This document shows, piece after piece, positions 10,221 to 22,433 of a stretch of DNA of 64,000 nt (position 1 is the first letter of the stretch; the number at the start of each line of letters is the position of its first letter). Source of the DNA: Sipunculus nudus (taxonomy: Eukaryota > Annelida > Sipuncula > Golfingiida > Sipunculidae); contig CM049313.1 in NCBI GenBank assembly GCA_026874595.1, positions 45,040,659-45,104,658 of the forward strand. Reading direction: 5' to 3'. Position numbers and translations under genes: made by a program. A model generated the notes under the pieces. The model was not told the origin of the DNA. It did not search any database and was given only the letters and a program-made list of their open reading frames with translations.

Positions 10221-13200
10221 TTTATTCACGTATCTTGCAGAATATAGGTCACAGTGACCTTCTTTCAGATGTCCAAAGTGACTTTACATTGACCATCCTT
10301 TACATTAAGAAAGACATTTCCAGATCCAACCGTTAAGACAGTCTCCTGTCTTCCCGGGTTCTCAAAATTAAGTTTCTCGGTCGTAGCTCAGAATATTGGT
10401 CATCATGACCTAAACTCAGGTGGTAAAGGAGATTTGCCAAGACCCTCCTTGAATTTTAAGTTAAAAGGTATTGATTTGTGGCCATCTGACTTTTATCAGT
10501 GATAAAATCATGTCTTTTCCTAAAGCTCACAGAATATAGGTCACGGTGACCCAATTCAGGATTCAAATGAATCTTGCCAAGGACATCCCTGGATGTCATA
10601 TTACAAGGTTCTAGGTCCAGCAGTAAAGTTTTGTGCTCCGCCTGCTTGTCTGCGTGCTTAAAATCATTTTTTGACCGGTCGCTCGCAGAAAATATAGTTA
10701 ACATGACCTCAAAATATAGGTTTCCATGACCTAATTTCAGGTTTCCATGGAGATTTGCCCATAACCTCCCTGGATTTTGCGTTTGAAAATTCCAAGCCTT
10801 AGGATATAATTTGTACCCCTTCTGACCAACTGGATACTCAAAATCATTTTTTTTTCGGCCAGTCGTTCGCAGAATAGGCAACCATGACCTAATTTCAGGT
10901 TTCCTAAGAGATTTGCGTAAGACCTCCCTAAATGTACAGTTGGAATTATTAGGTCGTACGGTTACTTTGGTGCCCTGTAAACGGCCGGACTGCTTCATTT
11001 GAATGTAAAAAAAATAGAGAAAATAATTCGTAAAATTAGTACAGATGGCGCCACCAGTCTTCAGTTACTTTTGAAACACTTTGATCAATAGGCATGGACA
11101 TCAAACGTTTGTAGTCCCCCCCCCCCCCCCTATAATTACCCATATTATAAGTGAGCCTGTAAACTTATGCGAGGGCGTAGCGTCGTCCGTCCGACGTCGT
11201 CCTTACGTTAACCCATGCTATCTCAAAAACCTTCAGAGCTAGCAGCGCCAAATGTTATGAAAGAATTGGTTCCATGTCGAGCACTATCGGATTGAGCTTA
11301 TCTGATTGAGCAATCTACAATGACTTAGAATTAACAGGTAAAAAAGTTTAAAAAAAACTTTAAAAATCTTCTCCGAAACCGTCCAGCCAAATTGTTCAAT
11401 ATTTCACAGACATAATCCCAGAAACAATCTTTCTCAAGGTTACAGGAAGCTGAACTTAGTCATTTGTGGAATAAAAGCATACTGAAATTACAATCTCAGA
11501 AACAGCTGGAGCTAACATCACCATTTATGCAAATGTTGGTCACGTGAGTCATATGCATCACCTACCACAAATTACAGTTTCCGGGGGGGGGACTAAAAAA
11601 CATTGAAAATCTTCTTCTCCGAAATCACTCAGCAAAATTGTTCAATATTTTACAGAAATTATCCCAGAGATCAACTCTCTCAAGTTTGTCCAAATGGTTT
11701 GGGTTTGATGAATTTTGGCCGAGTTCCAGGACTTTGTACTAAGTCATTTGGCCAATTAAGCAAACTAACCTAACAATATCAGAAACAACAGAAGCAAGCA
11801 TCACCAAGTTTGTATAAATAATGAAAATTGAGATTTTAGTGGCGCCACCTACATCGACCTGTTTTTTTACGAGCAAAAAAACTCGTAATAATTTAATTTT
11901 TTTACGAGAGTTATCCTATAGTAGGATTCTCTCAACTGTACAAGAATAGATCGAGCTCATTGATTTTTGGTAGAGTCATGGGAAACTGAATTTGGCCTTG
12001 TGGCCAAGTAAGCTTTTGTCAAACTGAGGGCCGCAAAAGTCTAATTCTGCAAAACTGTTGTTTCAAAATCCGTAACATTGCACAAAATTATACCTAGGTG
12101 GCCTTTTTTAAAAGTTTACTTATATGATTTTTTGCTGAATTATTGGACAGTCAAAGGACAGTGAGATACTTTGGTAAACACAGCTAGTAGATTTATTATG
12201 GAAGTAAGCTGGGCTCTGGGAGCTTTACAGGCAACATAAATAATTGATGTCCATATCCAACTCATGTGTTAGCTAAATCCTTGAATTAAATATATCTGTA
12301 TTCTAATTTTGCTGTTAATAGGTATTTGTTATTATTCAAAATATAAAAATCTTATGAATATGTCAGCATGAAAAAAAGTATTGTAGCCAAAGTTTTGCAG
12401 TATGTTTAAACAGATTAGGCAACAGGCCAGGATATTTCTGTATCTATAAATAGCTTGGCAGGCTGCCAACTATTTCAGATTTATGTTTCAGTCTGTATCT
12501 ACTATAACCCTGGCAAGCTGCCAAAGTGACAGATTAGGCAACAGGTAAATAATTCACCCATGGCATAAGGTACAGGTCATGAATTCACTCAGCTGCAACT
12601 TAAAATTAGTTTCGGTACACTTGGGTACAAGTGCAGCTGTCTTCCTCAGTTAAGCTTGGTCATCCGAGTGCACCTGACTGAGAAGTTTGATGTGTCCGCC
12701 TGAAATTGTGGCCTGCCCATTCATCTTAGATGGCGTTCTCGTACACAAGACTGGTGTCGCCACCTACAATGCATTTTTGCTGGACTGTTCATTATATATG
12801 TAGTTTTCTTAGTGAATGTCACTGCTTGTTTGCTGAGTGTAAGTTTTTTCTAAGGAGAGATTTTATATATCAGCCTGAAAATGTGCACTTCTTTACATCT
12901 GGGATGGCTTTGTCATGTACAAGAGTGGTGGGGCCACCTACAATTGTGCATGTACATACATCTTGAACAGTCTCGTTGTATACAAGACTTGTACCAATTA
13001 CAATCATTTTTCTGTTGTGTCAATCCATGTCACTATTTCAGGAGAGACGTTTGTGTAATTGGTGCTGATACTCCTGTCCAAAATATTGACTTGTACTTGC
13101 ATTGTACATGTCCACGCCACACATGTACTTGAAAAGTAATCAAGTACTTTTCAAATAATGATAAATCATGTTATCACGGAAGCATTATATCTGATGTATA

Positions 13201-14302
13201 TCCCATTGCACAGATTCGCATTAGGCCTGGAGGCCTTGAAAACTTTCGTTATCTCATTCTCTCCCCCAGACATCAACCGTTTGTAGCTTTCGCCCCTAGA
13301 ATAATTCATATTTTTCTTATAATTATCTCATTTAACAACCAAGATATCATGCATCGATATGCATGCGACGAAAGATCGCTATGAATGCATTAGTTATTCA
13401 GTAACTTTGTTTTCATCAGTCCCAACAGACTGGTGGTGCCACCTGTATTTTTTTTTCGAATTTGTACACATTTTATATCTGATTTTGACACCTTCAAATA
13501 CAGCGGCCGTCTTTGAACAGGGCACAAATCATAACCTTTAGACCCAGAATCTTCTTAATGTACATCCAGGGAGTTGAGAGTTTAATAAAAATCTCCTTGG
13601 AAACTTAAAATTAGGGTCTCTGTTAACCATATCCTCCGAGCTATGGGGTTCGTATGTTCCCCCCAGATTAAAATCTTGATACAAAATCTCCAGTAACTGA
13701 ATAACTATTGAATTGATCACCATAATTATTTGAATGCATATTTAACATGGTGAGTGTTATCAGTTCTTGCAGACTGGTGGCGCAACATGTATTTTTTTCG
13801 TACTTTAACGCATTTTTCTCTATTTTTGAGACCTTCAAATGAAGTGGTCTTTCGGTTAAGAGGACATAAACCGTAAACGTAACTTAACATGCAGGGAGGT
13901 CCAAGGCAAATCTCCCTTGAAACCTGAAATTAGGTCATTGTGACCTATATTTTGCAAATTAAGGTATAAATATGATTTTAAAGCACATATTGAATCAGAT
14001 GGGGCATAAATTGTATCAATTTGGCCTAGAATCCTTATACATGACTTCCAGGAATGTCCACAAAAATATCCTTGGAAACCTTAAAAAAAGTCACATAGAC
14101 CTATTTTCATCAGGCTGTATGAAATACATGATTTTATCATTCTTTTGCCAGATTGGCACAAATGATAGCGGCTGGATGTAGAATAAGGTCACCGTAATCC
14201 ATACCTAAGGGCTATTGGCAGATTAAGCAATCTGGGAGTCATTTTATCCATTGTTCTGGGCTCCTAGAATTCAGCTGAGCGTCATGGCCCATGGGTCACT
14301 TG
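10221..14302 (+). repeat. Complex of Helitron-like fragments and diverged monomers
   Basis: No gene is seen. 10255-10985 holds about four diverged monomers with 'AATATAGGTCA..GTGACC' and 'CTCCCTGGAT' blocks; the apparent 180-codon frame on the - strand is an artefact of them. GGTGGCGCC-like cores lie near 11045, 11840, 12750, 12930, 13430 and 13780. At 11148 a different repeat begins ('AGTGAGCCTGTAAACTTATG'), related to 61590 and 62535. The right boundary is a family A terminus: TCAGCTGAGC, GGCCCATGGGTC and CTTG ending at 14302. Element boundaries inside this stretch are unclear. Confidence 0.5.
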
Positions 14303-14820
14303 TTTTTTATTCAGCCGATTTCTGAATTATTGACATAAACTTGCTCAGAAGGCCAAAAAATGCACTTTTTACCATATTATTTGAAACTATTTAATACTAG
14401 GAATTATAAACCCTAGTAAAGCTGATCCCGGTCTCCGCATTTTAAGTGAAATTTACTCTGAATTACACTGAATGCCCGTGATTCACCTGTCATAATTAAT
14501 GTGCGGTTTATTTATTCATATTATTAACTTAAAAGATAATGACTGGATATCACTAAAAATCAAGAGTTACAACTTTTATGGCTAGATCAAAGCGTGCAGA
14601 GTAAAAGAGACACACAGCTTGCAGATTCCATGCATTTATTATACATTTACTCCTGTGTTTAAATTATGTATATCGAGCCAAATCATGTTTTTATTAGTTT
14701 GCTTAAAGTATCTTGCCCATTCAAGGATTTGTTTAAACTAGATGCATAAAAATTCACTTTGATCGTTATGGTTATCCTTAGTATAACGTACAAAACAGTT
14801 TGTGTTTGTTACTGAAATAT
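14303..14820. other. Short intergenic stretch downstream of the hydrolase gene
   Basis: AT-rich unique-looking sequence between a family A terminus and the hydrolase stop codon. On the - strand it should contain the hydrolase 3' UTR. No strong poly(A) hexamer stands out. Confidence 0.4.
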
Positions 14821-14948
14821 TTAATTTTCATTTGGGTTTAAAGACTGAAACATCATTCGTAGTTCTTCAGAGATAAGTGGGACGCACCAGTCTTTATACT
14901 GTGGGAAGTGGGATCCTTGGTCCAGTAACACCAGTCTTCTGAAGGTTT
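14821..14948 (-). CDS. Alpha/beta-hydrolase, exon 6 (catalytic His and C-terminus)
   Basis: This terminal exon is easy to miss: it is short and follows a 1.36-kb intron. The acceptor reads TTTTAACAG, ending at 14949. The exon starts with two bases that complete a Glu codon begun by the single G at 16308. It then reads TFRRLVLLDQGSHFPQYKDW and ends in MMFQSLNPNEN, stop at 14823-14821. The GSHFPQY segment is the usual 'GxH(F)' site of the catalytic histidine in alpha/beta hydrolases (His367 of the 395-residue product). The fitting phase and the presence of the missing catalytic residue make this a real exon rather than the read-through stop after exon 5. Confidence 0.88.
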
Positions 14949-15693
14949 CTGTTAAAATAGTTCAAATATTCATCATAAGCATGCTGGTCTTTTAGGTTTT
15001 AATTAATAAAAATACACACAAAGTTAGTATGATGACACAAAATAAAATATTTCCAATATGTACATAACAGCTCTTCATACAAGAACAAATGACCCATGGG
15101 TCATGCTGATTAAGTTATAAATCAGCTGATACAAAATTTGACTAAATTCTGAGTTGCAGGTTTATAGCCCCAACGTTTATGATCAGCCTTGTGTAAATGG
15201 GTGACAGCAACAACCTTGTTTGATATAAATTAATGATATAACATGTACTTATATATACCACAATTTTTAAACAATATGTGATAACTCCTTAATACATGAT
15301 TGGGACTTATTGTTCATGTTCTAACTTTAAAAAAAAGAGATAAAAACGCATGTTTAAGTGAACCTTATACCGATACATGGACTACTTGCACAACTTTCAG
15401 GTCTGTTTCAATCTTACACATCCCAGGCAGCGGTTATACACTGCAGTCGTTGCAGGTCTTCTTCATCTTAACCGCTGCTTTGTATAAGATTGCTCGTGTC
15501 TCACCACCAGGGCTCGCACAGGGCAAATAATTGTAATAAAACCAGTTGCGTCAATTTATTTTCACGGGTGGTGGGAGGGGGGGGGGGGGGGGGGGGTTGC
15601 CTCGCATGGTGGGGAGATGACTTGCAAGGGCTAGGGGGAGGGATGTCAGGCATGGAGGGTTGTCAAAATTGGGATAAAACAGACATGTTTATC

Positions 15694-15746
<53 letters not shown>

Positions 15747-16307
15747 TATTGTTTGTGTGACACATATCAAATATATATATATATCAATAAGGTATAAGGT
15801 TTAAAAAAAAGAGGGATATGTTTATTCTAAACCATTTAGATATAAATATTTCATAGTAAACTCATAAATGGAACCAAAGTGTATAATTCTATTTATTTAT
15901 ATGTTTCATTTGAAATATATAAATATTATTCTCTGAATAGTCGGGGGATGATTACATTGACCATCCCCCCCCCCTGCCAAAAGGTGGGTGGGATATATAC
16001 CCCCCATCCCCCCTATACTGACGCCGCTGAATCAAACTAATGAGAGCGTGGTATCGCTGTGCATCCAGCTCCAAGTTTACAACCCGCGATACATTCCTCT
16101 TGTTGGTCTGATTCTGGGCCCTGTGCCAGACCTGAAGTCGAGACACCGACATCTTGAGAACCAAAGCAGCGGTTAAAACGAAGGAGACCTGCTGTGTATA
16201 ACCGCTGCGTGAGACTCATTTGAAGTCAGCTACTTCAAATAAAAACATATGAATTCCAAATTAATAATTCATGTATGATCTGTGATAGGCATAAAATATA
16301 TAAATAC
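14949..16307 (-). other. Hydrolase intron 5
   Basis: The donor is GTATTT (16307 downwards) and the acceptor is AG at 14950-14949, phase 1. It contains a G tract near 15576-15597, an AT microsatellite at 15701-15741, and 'ACCCATGGGTCA' near 15091, a family A terminus fragment. No other coding sequence is seen. Confidence 0.75.
15701..15741. repeat. (AT)n microsatellite
   Basis: Uninterrupted AT dinucleotides in hydrolase intron 5, about 100 bp from a G homopolymer tract. Confidence 0.95.
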
Positions 16308-16494
16308 CAGCTGAAGGGATTGATGTTTCTAAGCGTCTGCTGTTTTTATCATATTTCACTGTGGCTGGTATTGACATCCCCAGCTTCTTCAGGAATTCTT
16401 CGTTCTCTTCCAGTTTAATGTATCTGTCATTGTTGACATAAAATGCTAATATTGGTAGCATTTTCTCCCTGATTATTTCTATATGTTCTCTATT
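16308..16494 (-). CDS. Alpha/beta-hydrolase, exon 5 (catalytic Asp region)
   Basis: The acceptor TTTCAAG ends at 16495 and the exon begins in phase 0 with NREHIEIIREKMLP. The segment LAFYVNNDRYI has the hydrophobic strand plus Asp expected for the acid of the catalytic triad (Asp314). It ends at PSA plus one base before the donor GTATTT. Reading on without splicing gives a stop 45 bases later and no catalytic His, so the spliced form with exon 6 is preferred. Confidence 0.88.
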
Positions 16495-16861
16495 CTTGAA
16501 ACAAAAATGGTACAAGACTCGTCAAGATGAGGATAATAAATATTTTAAATATTAAAACACATAACCATTGTATATATTAGTGCTATAAAAGTAATATTAT
16601 ATAATTATAAACTAAAATAGCTGGGACTGCCAAACTTACGAAATAACGAAATAGCAAGCCCTATATGACAATCTTGTGAATCTGAACAAATGCAGCGGAA
16701 ACTTGTGTATGTTGACTAACTGAAAGATTACATTATAAATTTTATTATTTTTGCCTTGATTTACGCAAATATATATATTTTTTATATAATAAACGAACAA
16801 GTACATATTATACTTAACGGCCCACCAAATGGTCATTCGAAGGTTTATGTAATTTGTGTAC

Positions 16862-17039
16862 CTTATCGATATCAATTTGGCTGGCTGTCATCAGACCATG
16901 TGTCGCTCCATCCACTGACATTGTATTTATTCCATAAAGGCGGAACCCCATAAGAGCGACATACTTGATGAAGTTTCTTAGTATCACCTGTCTGGCCAAA
17001 TACCCAATCACCTTAATGAGCCAGAATGGCCTTAAGCTC
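16862..17039 (-). CDS. Alpha/beta-hydrolase, exon 4 (lid/cap helices)
   Basis: The acceptor is CCCGTTTCAG; the first base completes a Lys codon with exon 3. It then encodes SLRPFWLIKVIGYLARQ through GATHGLMTASQIDIDK, a helical hydrophobic and basic segment where the cap between core strands is expected. It ends in phase 0 before a weak donor, GTACAC. Both neighbouring exons keep frame with it. Confidence 0.85.
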
Positions 17040-17379
17040 CTGAAACGGGAAAAATCTCATGATTGTCTTATGTTCATTTAAAACCGTTTGGTAACAGGGC
17101 TACTTATGGAACTGCCTGAAGTCTAATTCTTTTGGATATACAGATAAAACCAGCTTTGGTTAAATTTATGACTGAAATAAAAAAAAAGTTTCATTGTCCA
17201 TGATTATGTTTATTATAACCAGTTTTTCAGGAACCTGATTCAATACATCGTTAACTTTCTTGAATTGTCTTATTCTAAATTACGTATCATTTATTGTCAC
17301 AGATTACAACTATTTCAGGTGTAGGATAACAGAAAGTATATGACCTTCTAAAATGCTAGTAACCATTGTCACGAAGACA

Positions 17380-17640
17380 AATTTGCTCAGGGGAAAAATA
17401 TTGGGACGATCAAGGGATTCAAACCCATGTCGGTGGCACACGTCCGGCGTTCCGACCGCTTCACTAGCGAGACAGTTCGGTCCGCTTTAATATGCACACT
17501 GAAACACACCCCCATTTGTTACAAAGACAAATTTGCTCAGAGAAAATATTGGGCCGATTCCGGGATTCAAACCCTAGGCGCTTGCGCACATGCCCGGCGT
17601 TCCAACCGCTTTTACATGCATCCCGTAACACCATGTTAAA
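17380..17640 (-). repeat. Two tandem tRNA-like (SINE head) segments
   Basis: Two ~155-bp related units each carry, on the - strand, a box-B-like GGTTTGAATCCC (reverse complement GGGATTCAAACCC at about 17415 and 17561). A GAACGCCGG box lies about 30 bases upstream of it, with a shared 'GCAAATTTGTC' tail. This looks like the tRNA-derived head of a SINE, duplicated. They lie in hydrolase intron 3. No clean cloverleaf is seen, so they are not called functional tRNAs. Confidence 0.5.
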
Positions 17641-17707
17641 GTGAGTTTCCATCAGTAGAAATGTTTGACATTCGGCCTTACAAAATTCAAGATACGACAA
17701 TACTTAC

Positions 17708-17827
17708 TTAAAATGCATATGTCCAGGAGTAGGACATATAAAAGCACCAGCATCAAATATATCATGTTCTGCCAAAAGGCTCAAAGCTATGTATGTGCCA
17801 GCACTGTGAGTTACTAGCATGTTTACC
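17708..17827 (-). CDS. Alpha/beta-hydrolase, exon 3 (nucleophile elbow)
   Basis: The acceptor is GGGTTGCAG and the donor GTAAGTA. The exon encodes VNMLVTHSAGTYIALSLL, then the PTPGHMHF block. THSAG is the nucleophile elbow (Ser200), a variant of GxSxG with Thr in the first position. Joined phases: the first base completes Arg192 and the last two bases begin Lys232. Confidence 0.92.
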
Positions 17828-18183
17828 CTGCAACCCAATATGAAAAAAAGTCATAAAAATATACAAGAGGAGTTGTGCTCTTGTAGAAATATGGAAGCTG
17901 AGAAATAGTAATGAGGAACTGGCTACTCTATATAATAATGTTTATAAGGTATTTAAAAAAAATTAAAGGAAAAAACATGAAAGTTCAAATCTCTATATTA
18001 CAGTATCATTTTTTTCGTAATTCTCTGAGAAGTTTTCGTTTATTCCAGCAGTGCTCGTTTAATCTCAACATTTCATCACACATGAGTTGCATACTAACAG
18101 TTCTGTAACGTATAAAGTTTTTCTACAAATGAATGTAAAGGATAATCTATAAATTATAGCAAAACAAAGCTCAAGCTTCTTAC

Positions 18184-18295
18184 CGTGAAACCCCTATTTC
18201 CTTTAGGAAACTCAATATGAATTTTACACGCTCTTCGTTACTGTGATGGAAAGATCTGTCTGTAACTTTATTAACTCCTGAAGTTACCCCATATC
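18184..18295 (-). CDS. Alpha/beta-hydrolase, exon 2
   Basis: The acceptor is TCTCTTCCAG and the donor GTAAGA. The two first bases complete Gly155, then YGVTSGVNKVTDRSFHHSNE and RVKFILSFLKEIGVS follow. Joined to exon 1 it gives LPNLPGYGVTSG, a motif typical of epoxide-hydrolase-like alpha/beta hydrolases after strand 4. Confidence 0.92.
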
Positions 18296-18861
18296 CTGGA
18301 AGAGAAAAGTGACCCACGGGTTATGACGCTCAAATGAGCTAAAACACGTGTCATGCGGTTCAGTTAAAGAGAAAACTATGATCAAATACCAATTTAAACC
18401 ATCTAAGAGAAAGAAACAAAATGTGAAGTGGCATATGCAGCGGATAATGATTTTAACAAAGGAAATTGGAAATCTGTTAATAAATTTCTTACATCAAAAT
18501 TGCAGCCAAAACTGTTCTTCCGCAGTGGCTATAGGGATTTTGACGCGTGGATATGACAAATTACTTTGTATATTAAATTTATAGTAAACCAGTTGTACGC
18601 TAGAGTAAAACTTGATCAGAATTTATAGAAAACATTGAAAATATGAGATTTAAAGCTTACAGGTAAATTATCCAACATCAGTAAACATAACAAATTTCAG
18701 GGCAATCCAGTTCACCCAAGTGTGGTAGAGACTGTAAAGTGATGTAAAAATAAGCAAAAGAAAAGATAGTTTGTGGGCAGGTTTTTTCAAAAGTTTCTTT
18801 TCCGGGAAAACATTATTTTCTCATATTATCCAAGAAGAACAATTACATACAGGACACAAAC

Positions 18862-19324
18862 CTGGTAGGTTGGGCAAAATTAAACGGGCCCCTTGTCCAA
18901 CAAGTTGATGCGTCACTGGCCACAAGTCTTTGTGAGTACCAGGTGTTCCGTGCAGACCTAACACAGTGTGTGCATCAGCCCAACCTCCAGTATCTACATA
19001 GGCAGTCCTGAACTTAAGGTCCTGAACATCCGTGGATTTGGCACCAGCAGCAAATGGTACAGGGACAGTCACAAACTTTAGCCTGATTCCGTTTCTTGTT
19101 TCATTTTTGTCCCCGGCACTATCTATGTGTAAATCTTCAGAATCTGAATGCGACTTTTCTCTGGTGTCTTCTTTGGCTTGGCTTAATTGACTACAATAGC
19201 TGGCTTTCTTGAATAAACAAGGAAACATATTTGTGACCTGTGGTATCTCTATCTTCGTCAAGATATGTCTTGAAATGCTTGTGTTAAACATGTAGCAAAA
19301 ATATAAATATCTCTTACTTGCCAT
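18862..19324 (-). CDS. Alpha/beta-hydrolase family protein, exon 1 (start, HG oxyanion motif)
   Basis: First exon of a complete 395-residue protein (six exons, 1188 coding bases including the stop; all phases agree). I chose ATG 19324-19322 (MASKRYLYFCYMFN); the frame stays open for 21 codons upstream without another ATG. Residues 1-40 are Lys/Arg-rich and nearly free of acidic residues, a possible mitochondrial or membrane-proximal leader. VLGLHGTPGTHKD (121-133) has the HG oxyanion-hole motif, and ARLILPNLPG follows. Triad: Ser200, Asp314, His367. The sequence style (HGTPGTHKD, LPNLPGYGVTSG) recalls the invertebrate alpha/beta-hydrolase group around DUF1057. That assignment is from memory and the substrate is unknown. 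The donor is GTTTGT. Confidence 0.9.
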
Positions 19325-20870
19325 TTGATAAAGATTGTTTTCAGTTTCACTTTGCGGTTTTGTTCCTGATGAAGCACATGATAACAACTTGATGAAGCCC
19401 CTTGATGTTAAACATAAAATGGTGTCTGTTAAATAGAAGTATGCATTTTGATAACAGACTAGTTAATAATAATGACTTTGAATCACACCCTGTGTAACCT
19501 GAAATGTAAAAATATCAAAATATATTTGACTAGCTCCTTAATTATCATGTAGTAATATAGTAATATAACAGGTCCCGTGATATGTCTAGTTAACGTTAAG
19601 TCATGGCTCTTTTGTGTATATTTTATAAGGTAAAATTAAAGCTATAAATATACTATTACTTTGTCACAATAATGTAAAGGAAACTCAATAGTATTGCCGT
19701 TAAAACATATGAAATAAATTAAATGAAAAATGTTAATAAGAATCTGACAATTTATTATTAAGTTAAGTAAAAATAACACGTACCACTTTCAACTCAGAAG
19801 AGTAATATATATCCTGGGCATTGGTCCAATGATCTTTGAGCTATCCTGCGCCTGTGACCGAAAAGTAACACGCTTGTTTTGGCTGCCTTACCAAGCATGA
19901 TTTTTTTTTCTATATCTGTGTACAGATACCAGTCAGCTAATCTCAGAGAATTGTCTGATAAAATCTGTACAAAACATCGAGTACAGACACTGTTATCAGT
20001 TACCGGGAAGGTTTGTTATCTGGATTGTCATAAGGCAGTTGTGACACTTCGAGTAGTTTCTCTATTTTTGCCTCCGCTAAGAATGTATGCTTTCATTAAT
20101 GTTCATGTGTGTGTATGTGCGTTCAGAACAAAACTGGCGCAATCATAAAACGGAATCCCATGAAATTTTCAGGGCACCTGGGGAATGGTCTAATGAACAA
20201 TCGATTAGATTTTTGTGTGGGAACCTGATCCGGATAAGACTTTCAGGATATTCATAAATGTGCATTCACATTTGACTGTTCGAATATGGGAATATGAGCC
20301 GAATAAGTGAATGCAAACACGGGTTGCGGAGTACCCCACATTAAGTACCACCCACATGGTGGAGGCCTGCATTTCTGAGAGTGCATTTTTTTTTTCATTT
20401 ATATTTATCATGCCTGTGTAAGGTTGCGCGTTATTGTATTTTCCTCCTTGGTCGATTTGTCTTTAAGAAACTTCATGCCAAAGTATTGAGCGGAATTTTG
20501 TTAACACCTATGGAACAATCTATTAATTTTGAAGGTAATCTAGATTGCCATGGTAAATTTTTATTCAAATGATTACATGCCATCATGAAAAGGGGATGTT
20601 TTCTGTCCTAGGGAGGAACTGAGACATTCATTGGTATTGGGGGCCGTTTTTTTTTTCCAGTGCACCTGTGAACAAGGGTCCTGTCTGGGTATGTAGTATC
20701 TAATATTTTGCTAATGTATTGGGGTTTAGGAGTGTTTTGGGTATAGGGATCATAAAAGGACATCAAGGACCGCAAATGACATCCAGAATACCTGGATAAT
20801 TCTACCTTATTCTGTGAGCTATGAGCCAAAAATATGAATTTGAGCAATTGTACCTATTTTCCTTGGAACC
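19325..20870. other. Upstream flank of the hydrolase gene
   Basis: AT-rich sequence that should contain the hydrolase promoter on the - strand; no TATA or initiator can be singled out. About 20205-20400 belongs to a dispersed repeat seen again at 36355-36545 (shared 'GAATAAGTGAATGCAAAC' and 'CATGGTGGAGGC'). Confidence 0.45.
20205..20400. repeat. Dispersed repeat R, copy 1
   Basis: It shares several blocks in the same order with 36355-36545: a 'GTGTGG..CTGATC' block, 'GAATATGAGCCGAATAAGTG', 'AATGCAAACA' and 'ACATGGTGGAGGCCTGCATT'. Class unknown; no ORF of note. Confidence 0.6.
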
Positions 20871-21480
20871 TTCTATTGTAAAGTCCATGGAGGTCGCTAA
20901 CAATTCTCCTTTGAATCCTGAAATTAGGTAACTTAGTTCTTATAATACATGTCAAATACAGTCAGACAGGGCACAAATTGTATCCTTAAGCCCTAAAATT
21001 TTCTATCACAACATCCTGCGAGATCTTGGCAAAATCCACTGGAAACCTGCACATAACAGGTCCAAAACATGGTTTGAGCACCTTTAACGTCAGATGGGTA
21101 CAAATTGTATGCGTTAGGCCTAGTTCCTGCATGGGCAAATGTCCGTTGAAATTTAAAATTAGGTCATGGTGACAAATATTCAACTGGCTGGAAGCATGAA
21201 TTTGAGCAGTCAGACAGGGCACAAATTGTATGCATTTGCCATAGACTCTTCTAATATATCATTCAGGGAAGTCCTTGACAAATCTCATTCGAAACCTGAA
21301 ATAAGGTCATGGTGACCTATATTCTGCGAAACATGGACCGGAAACATGATTTTGTGCACCCAGACAGACAGGATACAAATTGTATCAATTTTCCTTTGAA
21401 TCTTCTATTGTAAAATCCAGGGGGCTCCTTAGCGAGTGTCCTGTAAATCCTGATTTTTTCCCCGTCCGTTTTACAACATT
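20870..21480. repeat. Tandem monomers (~130-170 bp) with GGTCA blocks
   Basis: About four diverged units, each with 'CAGACAGG..ACAAATTGTAT', 'CTTCTA/CTATTGTA' and 'GAAATTAGGTCATGGTGAC'. They are the central monomers of a family A relative and match 10255-10985 and 13860-14190 in wording. They are non-coding. Confidence 0.7.
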
Positions 21481-22229
21481 GTAACCCCCCTCACATGACC
21501 TGATATGCTTGAGTGTATATCTACTGGGTCGCAGGAATCCTTGATGGTTATACGGTTACACATGGTCGCAAGTCCAGGGTCTTGCATGCGATTGGGGTCC
21601 TTGAGAAAATTTCACCAACACATGTAAACCTTCAATGTAACAGATGTAAAGAAAATTTTAACCAAAATATCGTCGTGGTTGCCACAGTTTGATGTTTACA
21701 CGTCGGAGTGGCACCACTTAAGTTGTAAACACAATATTGACTTTAAATGTTTTGAGTCATGGCCATCATGGTTACTATTTTCACAAATAAAACTGGTATC
21801 TTTGCATTTTCTTTTGTTTGCGGTTATTTTTGTATGTATATGTGTTATTGTTGATCAGATTCTCATGTCACATGGTACATGTGTAGGTGACTGCATGTTT
21901 GGCTTGGGGCGACCGTGTGCGACTGTAAGCTGTTCCGAAACATGTTCCCAACGCTTTTCCGAAAGATTTTTATCCAAAACACCACAATTATAATGGATCT
22001 TTATATTAATAGCGTATCGCGATTTGTTTGATTTTCCGTATCTCGGGATTTTCCATGGATTTCCGATTCATGAAACACCGTACGGATTGTGGTCACCCTA
22101 AACCATGCGATGCTAGGGTAATTGCTAGTCCAACATTAATCAAATAAATGAGCACCAAGTAAAATTTAACTTAAAACTGATAAACTTATTTATTTTACAT
22201 GGATTGTACAAATCGTTATATAACTAATC

Positions 22230-22416
22230 GAGGCACTCTCCATGGCTCCGGTGATGGCGTTCGGTAGTCTGCAGAGGTGGAGGAAACCGGAGTACCCGAT
22301 GAAAACCACCGGCCTTGGACGGGCAACTACAACCCACTCTCATAGCCACGCCGGGGATCGAACCCGGGTCGCCAGCGGAGATAGCCAAGCGTTTTACCAC
22401 TCAGCTGTCCAGGCCC
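22230..22416 (-). mobile_element. tRNA-derived SINE
   Basis: On the - strand it starts GGGGCCTGGACAGCTGAGTG, an A-box (the GCTGAGTGGT type), and has B-box GGTTCGATCCC (complement of 22354-22364) at the expected spacing. This is followed by a non-tRNA body with the conserved block 'CGGGTACTCCGGTTTCCTCC'. That block is common in invertebrate SINEs and is part of the shared central domain of molluscan SINEs. No A-tail or clear target duplication is seen. A functional tRNA is unlikely because the head runs straight into the body. Confidence 0.72.
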
Positions 22417-22433
22417 CATATTTAGCATAGCGT

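Noticed and set aside
10456-10998. 180-codon frame on the - strand
   Set aside because: It spans four diverged non-coding monomers with repeating GGTCA blocks; no domain is recognisable and the frame follows the repeat period.
13129-13154. Hairpin TTGAAAAGTA/TACTTTTCAA
   Set aside because: A single 10-bp stem in AT-rich repeat DNA, without partner ends or context to call an element.
16261-16307. Read-through C-terminus of hydrolase exon 5 (IYIFYAYHRSYMNY)
   Set aside because: It lacks the catalytic His context; the GTATTT donor joins in phase to the 14821-14948 exon that has it.
22340-22416. Functional tRNA gene
   Set aside because: A and B boxes are present but the sequence runs into a SINE body with the CGGGTACTCCGG block, and no intact acceptor stem closes.
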